Shown here one piece after another: positions 33,576 to 43,332 of a stretch of 64,000 nt of DNA. How positions within the stretch are numbered: position 1 is the first letter of the stretch; each line of letters opens with the position of its first letter. The notes beneath the pieces are model-generated. The model saw only the letters and a program-made list of their open reading frames with translations, was not told the origin of the DNA and ran no database searches. The translations under genes were made by a program, and so were the position numbers. Origin of the DNA: Marinobacterium nitratireducens (GTDB lineage Bacteria > Pseudomonadota > Gammaproteobacteria > Pseudomonadales > Balneatricaceae); contig NZ_BMLT01000009.1 of NCBI RefSeq assembly GCF_014645375.1, positions 124,001 to 188,000 on the forward strand. The letters are read 5' to 3'.

Positions 33576-36080
33576 TTATGCGTTAGGCCGCATGGCGTCG
33601 GAGAGCGCCTGAGCCAGCGTTTGCAGGCGGTAGGGTTTGGCCAGGACCGGCACGTCGGGGGGGAGGTTGTAGCGGCTGTCGAGCAGGTCGCGGGGCAGGC
33701 CGGAGGCGAGTATGCAGGGCAGATCGGGCCAGCGCCCGGCCAGTTGCGCGCGCAGCTGGATGCCGGTGCGGCCGCTGCCGAGGTTGATGTCGCTGAGTAC
33801 CAGGTCGGGCAGGCCGTCGCGCTCGAGCAGGTTCAGGGCCTCCTCGGCGCTGCGACAGCTCAGGGGTTCGTAACCGAGTTCAGCCAGCATGTCTTCGACC
33901 GCTTCCAGCACCAGGCCGTCGTCCTCGACCAGCAGCACCTGCTGGCCGTTGCCATATTGCAGTGGCTGACTCTGGCCGCTGTCGGATTCAGCGGCGGGCC
34001 CTCGGTAGAGCGGCAGGCGAATGCTGATACGGGTGCCCTGGCCGGGCGCGCTGTCGATGGTGATATCGCCGCCGGACTGGCGTACGAAGCCGTAGACCAT
34101 GCTGAGGCCAAGGCCGCTGCCGCGACCGACCTCCTTGGTGGTGAAAAAGGGATCGAACACCCGCTCGCGCAGCTCTTCGGGAATGCCGTGGCCGGTATCG
34201 CCCACTTCCACCAGTACCCATGCGCCCTGTTTGGCATCCTGCTCGAGGGCGGTACTGAAGGTGAGGGTGCCGCCGTCCGGCATGGCCGCGCCGCTGTTGA
34301 GCGCGAGGTTGAGCAGGGCGTTCTCGAGTTGGCCCGGATCGACGTAGACAAGATCTTCCTCGGCCTCGAGGCGGGTGCGGATGTCGATCTGGGAGCCGAC
34401 GCTGTATTCCACCAGGTCGAGCATGCCCTCGATGATGCCGCCCAGCGACTGCGGTTCCGGGTGCAGCTGCTGCTTGCGCGAGAATGCGAGCAGACGCTGT
34501 ACCAGGCTGGCGCCGCGTTCGGCGGCGGCCAGCGCGCGCTGACCGTAGCGGCCGGCCTTGTCGCTGAGGTCCCGCTGCTGTTCCAGCAGCTGCAGGTTGC
34601 CGATAACCGCAGCCAGCAGGTTGTTGAAGTCGTGGGCGATGCCACCGGTGAGCTGGCCGAGCACCTCCATTTTCTGCGCCTGGCGCAGCTGCGATTCGAT
34701 CGCCTTGCGGTCGGTCAGGTCGCTGTAAAGGGTCACGAAGCCGCCATCGGGCATGGGCTGGCTGCGGAACTCGATGACGCGCCCGTCGCGGTAGTGGCGT
34801 TCGAAACGCACGGGCTTGCTGGGACGCTGCAGATTGGTTTCGGTCATGTCCAGCGGCCGGTTGTCGAGGGTGCGGTTGCCATGCGGGGCCTCCGCCATCA
34901 GCGCCTGCAGCCGCTGCAGCGTAACGCCGCGCTGCACGCGCGCCGGCGGCAGGTCGAAGATACCGAGGTAGCGGGGATTCCAGGCCACCAGGCGCTGGTC
35001 GCGGTCGAACACGCTGAGGCCGTCGTTGATGTTGTCGAACACCGTCTGCAGCAGTCGCTGCTGGCGCCGCAGGTCCTCGGTGATCGATTGCAGTTCGCGG
35101 CTGTTTTCGCGAAAGACATTGAAGGCGCGGGCCAGGCTGCCGATCTCGTCGCGGCGCTGTACCGCCGGCGTGGCCTGGCCTGTCACGCCGGCGGCCAGGC
35201 GGGTCATCAGGCCGGTGACGGCCTGGAGGTTGCGGGTCAGGTTCAGTACCAGGGCGGTGCCGGCCAGCAGCGCCAGCAACGCCAGCAGGCTGATTGCGAG
35301 AATGCGGATCTGGCCCTTGCGCACCGTGGCCGACAGCGCCTGCTGCTGTTGGCCGAAGCGCTGCTGCAGGCTGTCGACGAAGCCCTTGACCTCGGCGGAC
35401 AGCTGGTCCGATATCGACCGCACCGAGGCCAGCAGGTAGCCCTGGCGCTGCTGAAGATCGAGCTGGCGATGACGCAGCGCAAACACCGGGGCGGCGCTGG
35501 CGGCAAGTTCGGGGCTGATGTCCTGGCTGACGCCAAAGCGGCGTTCCAGGCGTTCAAGCTCCTGGCGCGGCGCCGAAGCCGCGGCCAGCAGCTGGTCCAC
35601 GGCTCTGCGGTCTTCCGCGCTCTCGAGGCCTTCCAGCGGGTACAGCAGCTGGCGCAGGTCTTCGCGCTGGAACAGCGCCTGCCGGGTCAGTGCGATCAGC
35701 TCGTCCAGCGTGGCATACAGCCGTTCCAGCAGCTGGCGCAGCTGCGGCGCGGACTCGAGGTGGCGTATGCGCCCGGCCAGCTGCTTGAGCTGCTCGGTGC
35801 GCTGCTGCAGCCGGTTGCGGTCATGCTGCAGCTGGGAGGGCGACGAGGCCTCGGCCACGAAGGGGGCCAGCGACGCCAGGCTGGCGGTGCGCTCGGCAAG
35901 CTCGAGCGAGTGGGAGATGTCCGGCAGTATTTCGCGACGCAGTTCTTCCAGTGCGGTCTCGGTATCGGTCAGACTGCGCCAGCCGACGAACGCCAGCACC
36001 AGTGCCGCGACCATGATGCTGGCAAAGGCGATAAGCAGCCGGGCCCGTACGCTGTGCATGCTCAGGGCCCGCCGCGGCAT
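33576..36080 (-). CDS. Hybrid sensor histidine kinase (TorS-like helical sensor, HAMP, PAS, HisKA, HATPase, receiver)
   Basis: 834 residues. Membrane helix at about 13-33, a long coiled-coil helical periplasmic sensor (about 40-255), second helix near 260-285, HAMP, PAS (about 345-460, [20 protein letters not shown]), phospho-acceptor His in [20 protein letters not shown], and ATPase boxes GDTGHGIP and [13 protein letters not shown]-terminal receiver has its Asp in [11 protein letters not shown]. The N box reads [15 protein letters not shown] where most relatives have NARDAM, so Arg and Asp are replaced. It is 18 bases downstream of its response regulator. The neighbouring frcBCA genes and fructokinase are likely targets (inference). 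The start could also be the ATG at 36059. Confidence 0.9.
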   Translation of the reverse strand: MPRRALSMHSVRARLLIAFASIMVAALVLAFVGWRSLTDTETALEELRREILPDISHSLELAERTASLASLAPFVAEASSPSQLQHDRNRLQQRTEQLKQLAGRIRHLESAPQLRQLLERLYATLDELIALTRQALFQREDLRQLLYPLEGLESAEDRRAVDQLLAAASAPRQELERLERRFGVSQDISPELAASAAPVFALRHRQLDLQQRQGYLLASVRSISDQLSAEVKGFVDSLQQRFGQQQQALSATVRKGQIRILAISLLALLALLAGTALVLNLTRNLQAVTGLMTRLAAGVTGQATPAVQRRDEIGSLARAFNVFRENSRELQSITEDLRRQQRLLQTVFDNINDGLSVFDRDQRLVAWNPRYLGIFDLPPARVQRGVTLQRLQALMAEAPHGNRTLDNRPLDMTETNLQRPSKPVRFERHYRDGRVIEFRSQPMPDGGFVTLYSDLTDRKAIESQLRQAQKMEVLGQLTGGIAHDFNNLLAAVIGNLQLLEQQRDLSDKAGRYGQRALAAAERGASLVQRLLAFSRKQQLHPEPQSLGGIIEGMLDLVEYSVGSQIDIRTRLEAEEDLVYVDPGQLENALLNLALNSGAAMPDGGTLTFSTALEQDAKQGAWVLVEVGDTGHGIPEELRERVFDPFFTTKEVGRGSGLGLSMVYGFVRQSGGDITIDSAPGQGTRISIRLPLYRGPAAESDSGQSQPLQYGNGQQVLLVEDDGLVLEAVEDMLAELGYEPLSCRSAEEALNLLERDGLPDLVLSDINLGSGRTGIQLRAQLAGRWPDLPCILASGLPRDLLDSRYNLPPDVPVLAKPYRLQTLAQALSDAMRPNA

Positions 36081-36098
36081 TCAGCCGTGCCGGGCATT

Positions 36099-36827
36099 TC
36101 AGACCTGGCTGACCTGGGCATGAAAGCAGTACCCGAGTCCGCGCTCGGTGCGGATATAGCGGGGCTGGCGCGGGTTGGGTTCCAGTTTGCGGCGCAGGCG
36201 CAGGATCAGCACGTCGATGGTGCGGTCGAACACCTCGCTGTTGTCGCTGCGGGTCATGTCCAGCAGCTGATCGCGGCTCAGTACCCGGTTGGGCGACTGG
36301 ACCAGGGCTTCGAGCAGGTTGAATTCCCCGAATGTCAGCTCGACCGGAGTGCCGTCGCTGCGGCTCAGCTGGCGCGCCGTCAGGTCCAGGATCCAGTCGC
36401 CGAACGCCAGCCTGTGGTGGCTGTGGCGGTCGTCGGCGCGGGGGCTTGTGGCGGCGGAGCGGCGCAGCAGCGCGCGCACCCGGGCCAGCAGTTCGCGCAC
36501 GTTGAACGGTTTCATCAGGAAGTCGTCGGCGGCAAGTTCCAGGCCGAGTATGCGATCGGTTTCGTCGCCCTTGCCGGTCAGCATCATGATCGGAATGGCC
36601 GACTCGGCCCGCAGCTCCCGGGCCAGCTGCAGTCCGTCTTCGCCGCGCAAGCGCAGGTCGAGAATCACCAGGGAGAAAGCGTTGTCGCCAAGGGCCTGCT
36701 GCATGGCGTTACCGTCGGCGACGGCAATGGTGTCGAAGCCGTTGTCATCGAGCAGGTCCTGCAGCAGCGCGCGCATATCGGGTTCGTCGTCGACGATCAG
36801 TATCTTGGGGCGTCGGGTCTCGGTCAT
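36099..36827 (-). CDS. OmpR-family response regulator paired with hybrid kinase
   Basis: 242 residues: receiver with IVDDEPD, phospho-Asp in LVILDLRLRGEDG and Lys in LMKPF, then a winged-helix output domain (LTFGEFNLLEALV; VLILRLRRKLEPN; IRTERGLGY). TorR/OmpR type. It is the first gene of a two-gene operon with the hybrid kinase and is divergent from the fructokinase gene across the MITE-like element. Confidence 0.92.
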   Translation of the reverse strand: MTETRRPKILIVDDEPDMRALLQDLLDDNGFDTIAVADGNAMQQALGDNAFSLVILDLRLRGEDGLQLARELRAESAIPIMMLTGKGDETDRILGLELAADDFLMKPFNVRELLARVRALLRRSAATSPRADDRHSHHRLAFGDWILDLTARQLSRSDGTPVELTFGEFNLLEALVQSPNRVLSRDQLLDMTRSDNSEVFDRTIDVLILRLRRKLEPNPRQPRYIRTERGLGYCFHAQVSQV

Positions 36828-37408
36828 CTTGTGCCTTGTTGCGTATGGCGTCTGGCGGATGTTGTGCGCGCTTACGCCTGAAGCCTTATTAGTAGCACAA
36901 CACCCGATTCTGGCTATTTCAAATGTTACTTCCTAGTGTACTGCTTCATCCTTAAAGGCACTTATAGCGAGCCGCCAAGGGGAGCTCGCCAATTCGCGCC
37001 CAACTGCGTTGCCGTTCTTGGCAAGAGCCCCACTATTCCCGGCGAACGGCGCCTTGCTGGACAGGAATTGGCGGGCTCTATAAGTATCTATTAGGGTGAA
37101 ACAGTACACTAGACGTTAGTACATGCAGGTGCGCCGCTCTTCCCGAATGTCGGCATTGCAAGTGCGGCGGCAATGATGGTTAATGGTCGCCAGTCCGGCT
37201 GGTGTTATGGTATTTAGGTAAGTTTACGAAAATAAATCTTTAACGTCTTTTGATATGGCGTTACTATCGGAAAATTAACCTATAATAATTCCGCGAAGGT
37301 CCGTTATGTGCATTTCTTGTTGCAGCTTGCCGAATATCACCCTGTCTCCGGCCGCTCCGGTGCAATCGCGTTCCGGCCGTTCCGGTGTCCAACAGGGGAG
37401 GTTCTCTC
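36828..37408. promoter_or_regulatory. 580-bp divergent gap between response regulator and fructokinase
   Basis: No gene. It contains the 180-bp inverted-repeat element described next, and after it an A/T-rich stretch (about 37200-37290, around GAAAATAAATCTTTAACG) that should hold the fructokinase promoter. GGGGAGG before 37409 is the ribosome binding site. Confidence 0.5.
36933..37112. mobile_element. MITE-like element with long inverted repeats
   Basis: The 180-bp segment begins CTAGTGTACTGCTTCATCCT and ends with the inverse AGGGTGAAACAGTACACTAG, which is 18 of 20 identical in inverted orientation. Pairing continues inward (ACTTATAG; CCGCCAA versus CCGCCAATT; GGCAAGAGCCCC). No coding capacity. 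This is the structure of a non-autonomous transposon derivative (MITE) or a very long hairpin. No clear target duplication was seen beyond the CTAG ends. Confidence 0.7.
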
Positions 37409-38371
37409 ATGTCCGCTAAAGTGATCGCTTTCGGCGAAGCCCTCATCGATATGCTGGCGCGGCCGCAGGCCTCGGGCCCGGTCAACTTCGTCGCGCACCC
37501 GGGCGGCGCCCCGGCCAATGTGGCGGTGGGGATTGCCAAGCTCGGGGGGAATGTCAGCTTTCTCGGTCAGGTCGGCCGGGACATGTTCGGCGACAGCCTG
37601 GTCACGACCATGGCGGGCTTCGGCGTCGATACCTCGCAGCTGGTACAGACCGCGGATGCCCATACGGCGCTGGCGTTCGTGAGCCTCGACGCCGAAGGCG
37701 AGCGCAGCTTCGCCTTCTACCGTGACCGCAGTGCCGATCTGCTCTACCGTTCGGATCAGTGCCCGGAATCCGTTCTCGAGGGCGCCGCCATCTTCCACTG
37801 CTGCTCCAACACCCTGACCGAGCCCGGTATCCGGGAAACGCATCTGGTACTGATGGAGCGGGCGCGCAAGGCCGGCTGCATGGTCAGTTTCGACGTCAAT
37901 TACCGCCACAACCTCTGGCCGCAGGGAGAGGATGCGCGCGAGCCGATCTGGCAGGCAATGGCGGCATCGGATCTGGTGAAAATCAGCCGCGAGGAACTGG
38001 AAGCGCTGTACGGCCGCGACGAGGAGCTGCCCCGGCGGCTGCTCGAGGCCGGCGTCGGTCTGCTGCTGATCACCGATGGCGGCGAGCCCCTGGAAGCACA
38101 CTGGTTCGGCGGCTCGCTCGAGCTGGTGCCGCCGGCCACGAAGGTGGTCGACAGTACGGCTGCCGGCGACTCCTTCGTGGCCGGGCTGCTGCTGCGGCTG
38201 TCGCAGGAGGCGCCGGGGCGCGAGGCGCTTGCTAGCTGGCTGGCGGATCCGCGGCAGGTCGAGGCGGGGCTGCGTTTCGCCAGCCGCTGTGGCGCCCTGA
38301 CCGTATCGCGCTACGGCGCTTTCGAGGCGCTGCCGCTGGCCGCGGAGCTTGACGAGCCGGGCGCCGGCTGA
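37409..38371 (+). CDS. PfkB-family sugar kinase (fructokinase)
   Basis: 320-residue ribokinase-fold kinase that phosphorylates a sugar at the expense of ATP. The N-terminal FGEALIDML and HPGGAPANVAVGIAKLGG form the sugar-binding region and the C-terminal DSTAAGDSFVAGLLL holds the catalytic Asp. The anion hole normally reads GAGD; here the first Gly is Ala. The start at 37409 follows AGGGGAGG; an in-frame GTG 24 bases upstream is less likely. Fructose is favoured by the nearby FrcBCA-like importer. Confidence 0.92.
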   Translation: MSAKVIAFGEALIDMLARPQASGPVNFVAHPGGAPANVAVGIAKLGGNVSFLGQVGRDMFGDSLVTTMAGFGVDTSQLVQTADAHTALAFVSLDAEGERSFAFYRDRSADLLYRSDQCPESVLEGAAIFHCCSNTLTEPGIRETHLVLMERARKAGCMVSFDVNYRHNLWPQGEDAREPIWQAMAASDLVKISREELEALYGRDEELPRRLLEAGVGLLLITDGGEPLEAHWFGGSLELVPPATKVVDSTAAGDSFVAGLLLRLSQEAPGREALASWLADPRQVEAGLRFASRCGALTVSRYGAFEALPLAAELDEPGAG

Positions 38372-38523
38372 GGGCTGGTCGGCTGATAGATGGGCGAAGC
38401 CGCGCCGGCACCTGCTATCGGCGTACATCAGTGGTTAAGCGGCCTAACCCATCGCCAGCGTCCATTGCCATCGCGATGTTCCGAGAACGCATGGGATGGG
38501 TTGCGCGATAAATTCGCATCGCC

Positions 38524-41352
38524 TTAGCTCGGTAGCGGTCGCGGCCGTTTGTCGCGGCCGCGTGCCCGCAGTGAGGCACTGATCGACTGCGGCGGCTGCG
38601 GTTTGCCGAGCAGGAAACCTTGCACCTCGTTGCAGTCGCACTGGCGCAGAAAGTCGAGCTGCGCCCGGGTTTCGACGCCCTCGGCGATCACCTTCAGCCC
38701 GAGGTTCTGTCCCAGTGCGATGATGGTGCGGGTGATCGCCTGGTCGTCGCTGTCGCCCGGCAGGCCGTCGATGAAGGCGCGGTCGATCTTGAGTCGGGTC
38801 AGCGGCAGCGTCTTGAGGTAGGAGAGCGACGAGAAGCCGGTGCCGAAGTCGTCGATCGCCAGCTCGAATCCCAGCAGGCGCAGGCGCCGGAACATGGCAA
38901 TCGCCCGCTCCGGATTCTGCATCAGAAAATCTTCCGTGACCTCGAGTTCGAACCATTCGGGGCGGCAGCGGTGTCGTTCCAGTCGCTGCTCGAGCCATTC
39001 CAGCTGGCGTTCGTTGTCGACCTGGCGCCCCGACAGGTTGATGGCGATGACGCCGGGATCCAGTCCCTGCTCGTGCCAGATACGGGTCTGCTGCATGACC
39101 CTGTCGATTACCAGGTTGCCGATGCGTACGATCAGGCCGGAGCCTTCCGCGATTGGCAGAAAGCGCGCCGGCATCAACAGCCCCTCGGTGGGGTGCTGCC
39201 AGCGTACCAGCGCTTCCATGCCGATCGGCGCCAGGCTGTTGAGGTCGAACTGGGGCTGATAGTGCACCTCGAACTCGTCCTGCATCAGCGCCCGGTGCAG
39301 CTCGGAGGCGAGCGATACCTGCTCCATGGCGCGCCGGGTCAGCTGCTGCGAGTAGTAGCGGTAGACGTTCTTGCCGTCGTCCTTGGCCTTGTACATGGCG
39401 GCGTCGGCCGCGCTGATCAGCGACTCGGTGGTGTTGCCGTCGTGGGGATAGACGCTGATACCGACGCTGGTGGTGATGAACAGGCGGTGGCTGTCGACCT
39501 GGTACGGCGGTTCGATGCACTTGATCAGTTTCTGCGCCAGCAGCGCGGCGTCGTCGTTGTTCGGCAGCGGTGACATGATGACGGTAAACTCGTCGCCGCC
39601 CAGGCGCGCCAGGGTGTCGCTGGCGCGGATGGTCTGGCTCAGGCGCTGCGCGGCCATGCGCAGTACGCTGTCCCCCGCCTGGTGGCCGAGACTGTCGTTG
39701 ATTTCCTTGAAGCGGTCCAGATCGATGAACAGCAGTGCGAACCGCTGTTGTTCCCGCCGCGCCCGCAGCAGCGTCTGCTCCAGCCGGTCGATAAAGAGCG
39801 TGCGGTTGGGCAGGCCGGTCAGCAGGTCGTGGTGCGCCAGTTGCTTGAGGCGTGCCTGTTCTTCGTGCAGCTCGCGCAGCAGGCGCGTGTTTTCGGTAAT
39901 GTCCCGGTACAGTTCGATGACGCCGTTGAGGGTGCCGTCGGGCTGCGTCAGCGGCGTGGCGATGCGCTCGATATGTCGCCATTCGCCGTCGTGGCCCATG
40001 TAGGTGCACACTTCGGCCGTGCGCCCGCTGCCCATGAGCATGCGCTGCGCCGCCGAGTGGCCGCTGGCGGCGAGATTTTTCGGCAGCGGCTGTTTACAGG
40101 GGTGGCCCGGTTCGCTGTCGCGCGCCGCGCGGTTGATCAGCCGTACCTTGCAGTCGATATCCCTGACCACGATGGCATCCCCGACGCTGTCGACGATGTT
40201 CTGCAGAAACGACCTGGCTTCGCGCACCCGTCGCTCTTCCCGTATCCGGTTGCTGATGTCGTGGGACACGGTGATGATGCATTCGGCGTGCCCGTTGCGG
40301 TCGTAGAAGGGCACCGCGTAGGTCTGCAGCCAGGCCTCCTGGCGCGCGTAGGGCCGGTGCAGGCGATACTCCAGGTTGCCACCCTGGCCGTCGAAGGCAT
40401 TGGCGATCAGTGTGGCGAAGGCCGCGCGGTCCTCCTGTGCCACGAAGCGTTCGCCGAAGCGGATGCCGATGGCGCTGTCGGTGTCGATGCGCAGCATGCG
40501 CGCGCCGGCGCTGTTGAGGCTCAGGATGCGGTCGTCGCGGTCGATCGTCAGTACGCAGGCAGGCTCCGCCTCGATCAGGGTCTGGAGATATTCCTGCTGC
40601 TGTTTGAGCGTCGCGGTCTGGCGCTCGACCTCTTCGTTGAGCTGGTCCACCGAGACGGTGGTACTGCGCAGGCGCGACAGCATGGTGTCGAATCCGCGGG
40701 CAAGCTCGCCGAGTTCGTCATTCTTGTGGTGTTCGTCCAGCGACAGCCAGAGGTTGCCGGCGGTGACGCGCTGCATCTGCAGGCGCATCCGGTCCAGGCG
40801 ACTCTTGAGGCCGTTGGCGAGGGGGAAGGCGATCAGCACCAGCACCAGTGTCAGGGTGATCATCAATCCCAGGGAGATCAGACGGCCTTGCTCACTGGCT
40901 TCCTGGATGCGCTGCTCGGCCGTCGCGGCCAGGCGCAGGGCGTCGTCGGTCATGTTCTGCAGCGTGGCGTAGATGCGGGAGGCGAGCTGAACCTGCCCCG
41001 GGCTGTCGTGCGCTTCCCGGCCAATCAGGGGCGACAGCTGAGCCAGGGTGTTGCTCTGGTAGCGGATGCTGCTGATATAGCGCGACTGGCTTTCGGGCCG
41101 TTGTGCCAGGATGCTCGGCAGGCGCTGCTGCGCCTGACGCCACTCCGCCAGCGAGCGCTCGTCGTGCAGGGACAGGTAAAGCCCGAAACGGGTGTTGAGC
41201 CGGGTAACGCTGTGTTGCACGGTATTGGCGTACTGTAACTGCTGCATGGCGCTTGCACTGCGCGCAGCGCTCCACTGGTTGGCCACCCAGCCGGAAAAGG
41301 CTGCGGTGGCGGCCAATGTTGCCAGCAACATCAGGCGTGTGCCTACCTTCAT
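38524..41352 (-). CDS. Membrane GGDEF-EAL protein with HAMP and PAS sensor domains
   Basis: 942 residues: membrane helix (about 5-25), a helical periplasmic domain, second helix near 165-185, HAMP, two PAS domains (about 260-370 and 385-500), GGDEF (about 510-670) and EAL (about 690-935). The diguanylate cyclase signature is intact (RLGGDEF) and so are the EAL motifs (GMEALVRWQ; DDFGTGFSSLSYLK; IAEGVET), so both synthesis and breakdown of cyclic di-GMP are possible. The ATG at 41352 was chosen over one 32 codons upstream that lies inside the binding-protein gene. Seven bases separate it from the SsuA-like gene, so the two are co-transcribed. Confidence 0.93.
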   Translation of the reverse strand: MKVGTRLMLLATLAATAAFSGWVANQWSAARSASAMQQLQYANTVQHSVTRLNTRFGLYLSLHDERSLAEWRQAQQRLPSILAQRPESQSRYISSIRYQSNTLAQLSPLIGREAHDSPGQVQLASRIYATLQNMTDDALRLAATAEQRIQEASEQGRLISLGLMITLTLVLVLIAFPLANGLKSRLDRMRLQMQRVTAGNLWLSLDEHHKNDELGELARGFDTMLSRLRSTTVSVDQLNEEVERQTATLKQQQEYLQTLIEAEPACVLTIDRDDRILSLNSAGARMLRIDTDSAIGIRFGERFVAQEDRAAFATLIANAFDGQGGNLEYRLHRPYARQEAWLQTYAVPFYDRNGHAECIITVSHDISNRIREERRVREARSFLQNIVDSVGDAIVVRDIDCKVRLINRAARDSEPGHPCKQPLPKNLAASGHSAAQRMLMGSGRTAEVCTYMGHDGEWRHIERIATPLTQPDGTLNGVIELYRDITENTRLLRELHEEQARLKQLAHHDLLTGLPNRTLFIDRLEQTLLRARREQQRFALLFIDLDRFKEINDSLGHQAGDSVLRMAAQRLSQTIRASDTLARLGGDEFTVIMSPLPNNDDAALLAQKLIKCIEPPYQVDSHRLFITTSVGISVYPHDGNTTESLISAADAAMYKAKDDGKNVYRYYSQQLTRRAMEQVSLASELHRALMQDEFEVHYQPQFDLNSLAPIGMEALVRWQHPTEGLLMPARFLPIAEGSGLIVRIGNLVIDRVMQQTRIWHEQGLDPGVIAINLSGRQVDNERQLEWLEQRLERHRCRPEWFELEVTEDFLMQNPERAIAMFRRLRLLGFELAIDDFGTGFSSLSYLKTLPLTRLKIDRAFIDGLPGDSDDQAITRTIIALGQNLGLKVIAEGVETRAQLDFLRQCDCNEVQGFLLGKPQPPQSISASLRARGRDKRPRPLPS

Positions 41353-41359
41353 ACGAACC

Positions 41360-42361
41360 TCAGGGCTGGCCGGTGGACGGGATGACCTGCTGCAGCAGCG
41401 AGCCGTCGAGAAAATGGCGGAAATCGGGCAGAGGCTGCGCCTTGACATGACCGTTGTTGAGGGCCCAGCGGGCGCCGCTGTCGAGCGCGATCAGCAATGA
41501 GTTGGGCAGTCCCAGGCGAAAATTGTAGTCGGGCCAGACCCACTCGATGAAATCCGCTTCGAGCCCCAGTCTGTCGCGCGCGATCTTTCTCGCCTGACCG
41601 GGGTTTAGGTGCATGAAGTCGATGGACTGGTCGAGTGCCCGCAGTGCTGCCGCCAGGGTTTCGCGCCGCGTGGTGACTGTGCTGTCGAGCGCGAGCAGGT
41701 TGAAGTTGATGCTGTGCAGGCCTCGGGTCGGAAGGACCACGGCTTTCTCCCCAAGGGCTCTGACTGTCTGATAAGCATAGGGCTCCCAGGTGGAAAGCGC
41801 CTCGACATGGCCGTCGAGCAGGTTTGCGCTCATGTTTTCAGGGTTGATCGCGCGGGTTTCGAGGCGGCTTCCGTCGATGTCATGCATGAGCGCAATGCTG
41901 TGCAGGAAGTATTCGCTCGAGGAGCCGGGCGTGGTGGCGATGCGATGGTGGGCCAGGTCGATGACGCTGCGCAACGGTCCGTCGGTGCTGGCGATCAGCT
42001 TGATGTCGTTGTCGGATGTCACGAACGAGGCCAGCACCGTAAAGTCGCGTCGCTCGAAGCTGTTGAACATGATCACCGAATCGGAGCTGGTGGCAAGGTC
42101 CGTGCGACCCTCGATGAGCTGATCGAAAGCGCGGTTGCCGCCGATTACCTCGTGCAGTTCCACATCCAGACCCTGCTGTCGGAAGTAGCCCCTGTCGGCG
42201 GCGACGAAGATCGGTGTGGAGAGCGGTGTTCGCGCAACGGCGATGCTGAGTTTTTCGAGCGGTATCGCCGGCCGGTTCAGCAGTCCGAGGGCGAGGCCGA
42301 GTGTCGCCAGGCCAAGCGCGAGCAGCAGCGTCGCGGGCCGGGTGAGGCGTGTACTGTGCAT
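41360..42361 (-). CDS. SsuA/NMT1-like substrate-binding protein, membrane-anchored or secreted
   Basis: 333 residues with an N-terminal hydrophobic helix (about 9-28) lacking an obvious cleavage or lipobox site, then a type II binding fold of the nitrate/sulfonate/taurine family: VARTPLSTPIFVAADRGYFR, GRTDLATSSDSVIMF, and SSEYFLHSIALMH. The ATG at 42361 is behind GGAAG; an upstream GTG is possible. No permease or ATPase is encoded nearby. It is instead paired with a GGDEF-EAL protein, so it probably delivers a ligand signal rather than a nutrient (inference). Confidence 0.87.
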   Translation of the reverse strand: MHSTRLTRPATLLLALGLATLGLALGLLNRPAIPLEKLSIAVARTPLSTPIFVAADRGYFRQQGLDVELHEVIGGNRAFDQLIEGRTDLATSSDSVIMFNSFERRDFTVLASFVTSDNDIKLIASTDGPLRSVIDLAHHRIATTPGSSSEYFLHSIALMHDIDGSRLETRAINPENMSANLLDGHVEALSTWEPYAYQTVRALGEKAVVLPTRGLHSINFNLLALDSTVTTRRETLAAALRALDQSIDFMHLNPGQARKIARDRLGLEADFIEWVWPDYNFRLGLPNSLLIALDSGARWALNNGHVKAQPLPDFRHFLDGSLLQQVIPSTGQP

Positions 42362-42562
42362 AACGTGGTCGCTTCCTGTCGCCACGGTGAATACGAGATT
42401 ACCGGTCGGGCCATTCCGTTGCCCGTGCCGTACCGCAATCGCCTTGGGCCGGACCCGAAAGTCCCTGCAGATAAAGTCCCTGCTAATTATCCGGCCTATC
42501 GCGGCTAGGATAGCCCATACGCGGTGGCTTGGGTACCGTCCGCAATCGAGACCTGAAACGAC

Positions 42563-42584
42563 GACACCGCCCGAAGGCGGTGTC
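42563..42584 (-). terminator. Terminator-like hairpin after eda with C(UUCG)G tetraloop
   Basis: On the minus strand GACACCGCC-TTCG-GGCGGTGTC forms a 9-bp stem capped by the very stable UUCG loop, 28 bases after the eda stop. The following U-tract is weak (GTCGTTTC). On the plus strand the same stem is followed by TGTTCATT, so it may work in both directions. Confidence 0.7.
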
Positions 42585-42611
42585 TGTTCATTCTGCTGCG
42601 GTGTTTGCGGA

Positions 42612-43271
42612 TCAGGCGCTCAGGCGGTCGACCGTCATCCGGGCAAGGTCGCGGATGGCGTTCCAGTCCTGCCGGGCGATGAGGTCGGCCGGCGTTAGCC
42701 AGGAGCCGCCGACGCACATGACGTTGTCGAGTGAGAGGTAGTCGTCGGCGCTTTCCAGGCGAATGCCGCCGGTGGGGCAGAAGCGGACGTCCGGGAAGGG
42801 GCCGGCGTAGGCCTTGAGCGCGCCGGGGCCGCCGGCGATGCTGGCCGGGAAGAACTTGAAGCGGCGGTAGCCGCGCTGCAGGCCTTCCATCATCTCGGAG
42901 ATGGTCTGGATGCCCGGCAGCAGCGGGATGTCGCTGTCGATACCGGTATCGAGCAGCTCGCGGGTGGAGCCGGGGGTGACGATAAAGCGCGCCCCGGCTT
43001 CGCAGGCGGCCTTGTACTGCGCCGGGTTGGCGATGGTGCCGGCGCCGACGCGGGCTTCCGGCAGTTTGTCGGCCAGCAGCTGAATGGCGTCGAGCGCCGC
43101 TTCGGTGCGCAGCGTGACCTCCAGCACCGGCAGTCCGCCTTCGACCAGAGCCTCGGCGATGGGCAGCGCCTCGGCGGCGGAGTCGAAGGTCAGTACCGGA
43201 ATGACCGGCGCCAGCGCGCAGATGGCGTCGATCTGGGCGGTTTTGTGCTCGGGCAGTGTCTTCAGTGTCAT
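42612..43271 (-). CDS. eda: KDPG/KHG aldolase
   Basis: 219-residue class I aldolase that cleaves 2-keto-3-deoxy-6-phosphogluconate to pyruvate and glyceraldehyde-3-phosphate, the last Entner-Doudoroff step. Motifs include VLEVTLRTEAALDAI with the catalytic Glu/Arg, GAGTI, RFIVTPGST, and the Schiff-base Lys in FKFFPAS. Last gene of the zwf-pgl-eda operon under HexR control. The dehydratase gene edd is not in the window. Confidence 0.96.
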   Translation of the reverse strand: MTLKTLPEHKTAQIDAICALAPVIPVLTFDSAAEALPIAEALVEGGLPVLEVTLRTEAALDAIQLLADKLPEARVGAGTIANPAQYKAACEAGARFIVTPGSTRELLDTGIDSDIPLLPGIQTISEMMEGLQRGYRRFKFFPASIAGGPGALKAYAGPFPDVRFCPTGGIRLESADDYLSLDNVMCVGGSWLTPADLIARQDWNAIRDLARMTVDRLSA

Positions 43272-43332
43272 GGGAGAGTCCTGGTCTGGGAAGCGTTTGC
43301 GGGTCGCTGCTGAGGGTTGCCTGCTGGCAGCC

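Noticed and set aside
33621-36881. Plus-strand open frame of about 1086 codons
   Set aside because: Antisense to the hybrid kinase and response regulator. Composition is typical of a shadow frame and there is no ribosome binding site or family resemblance.
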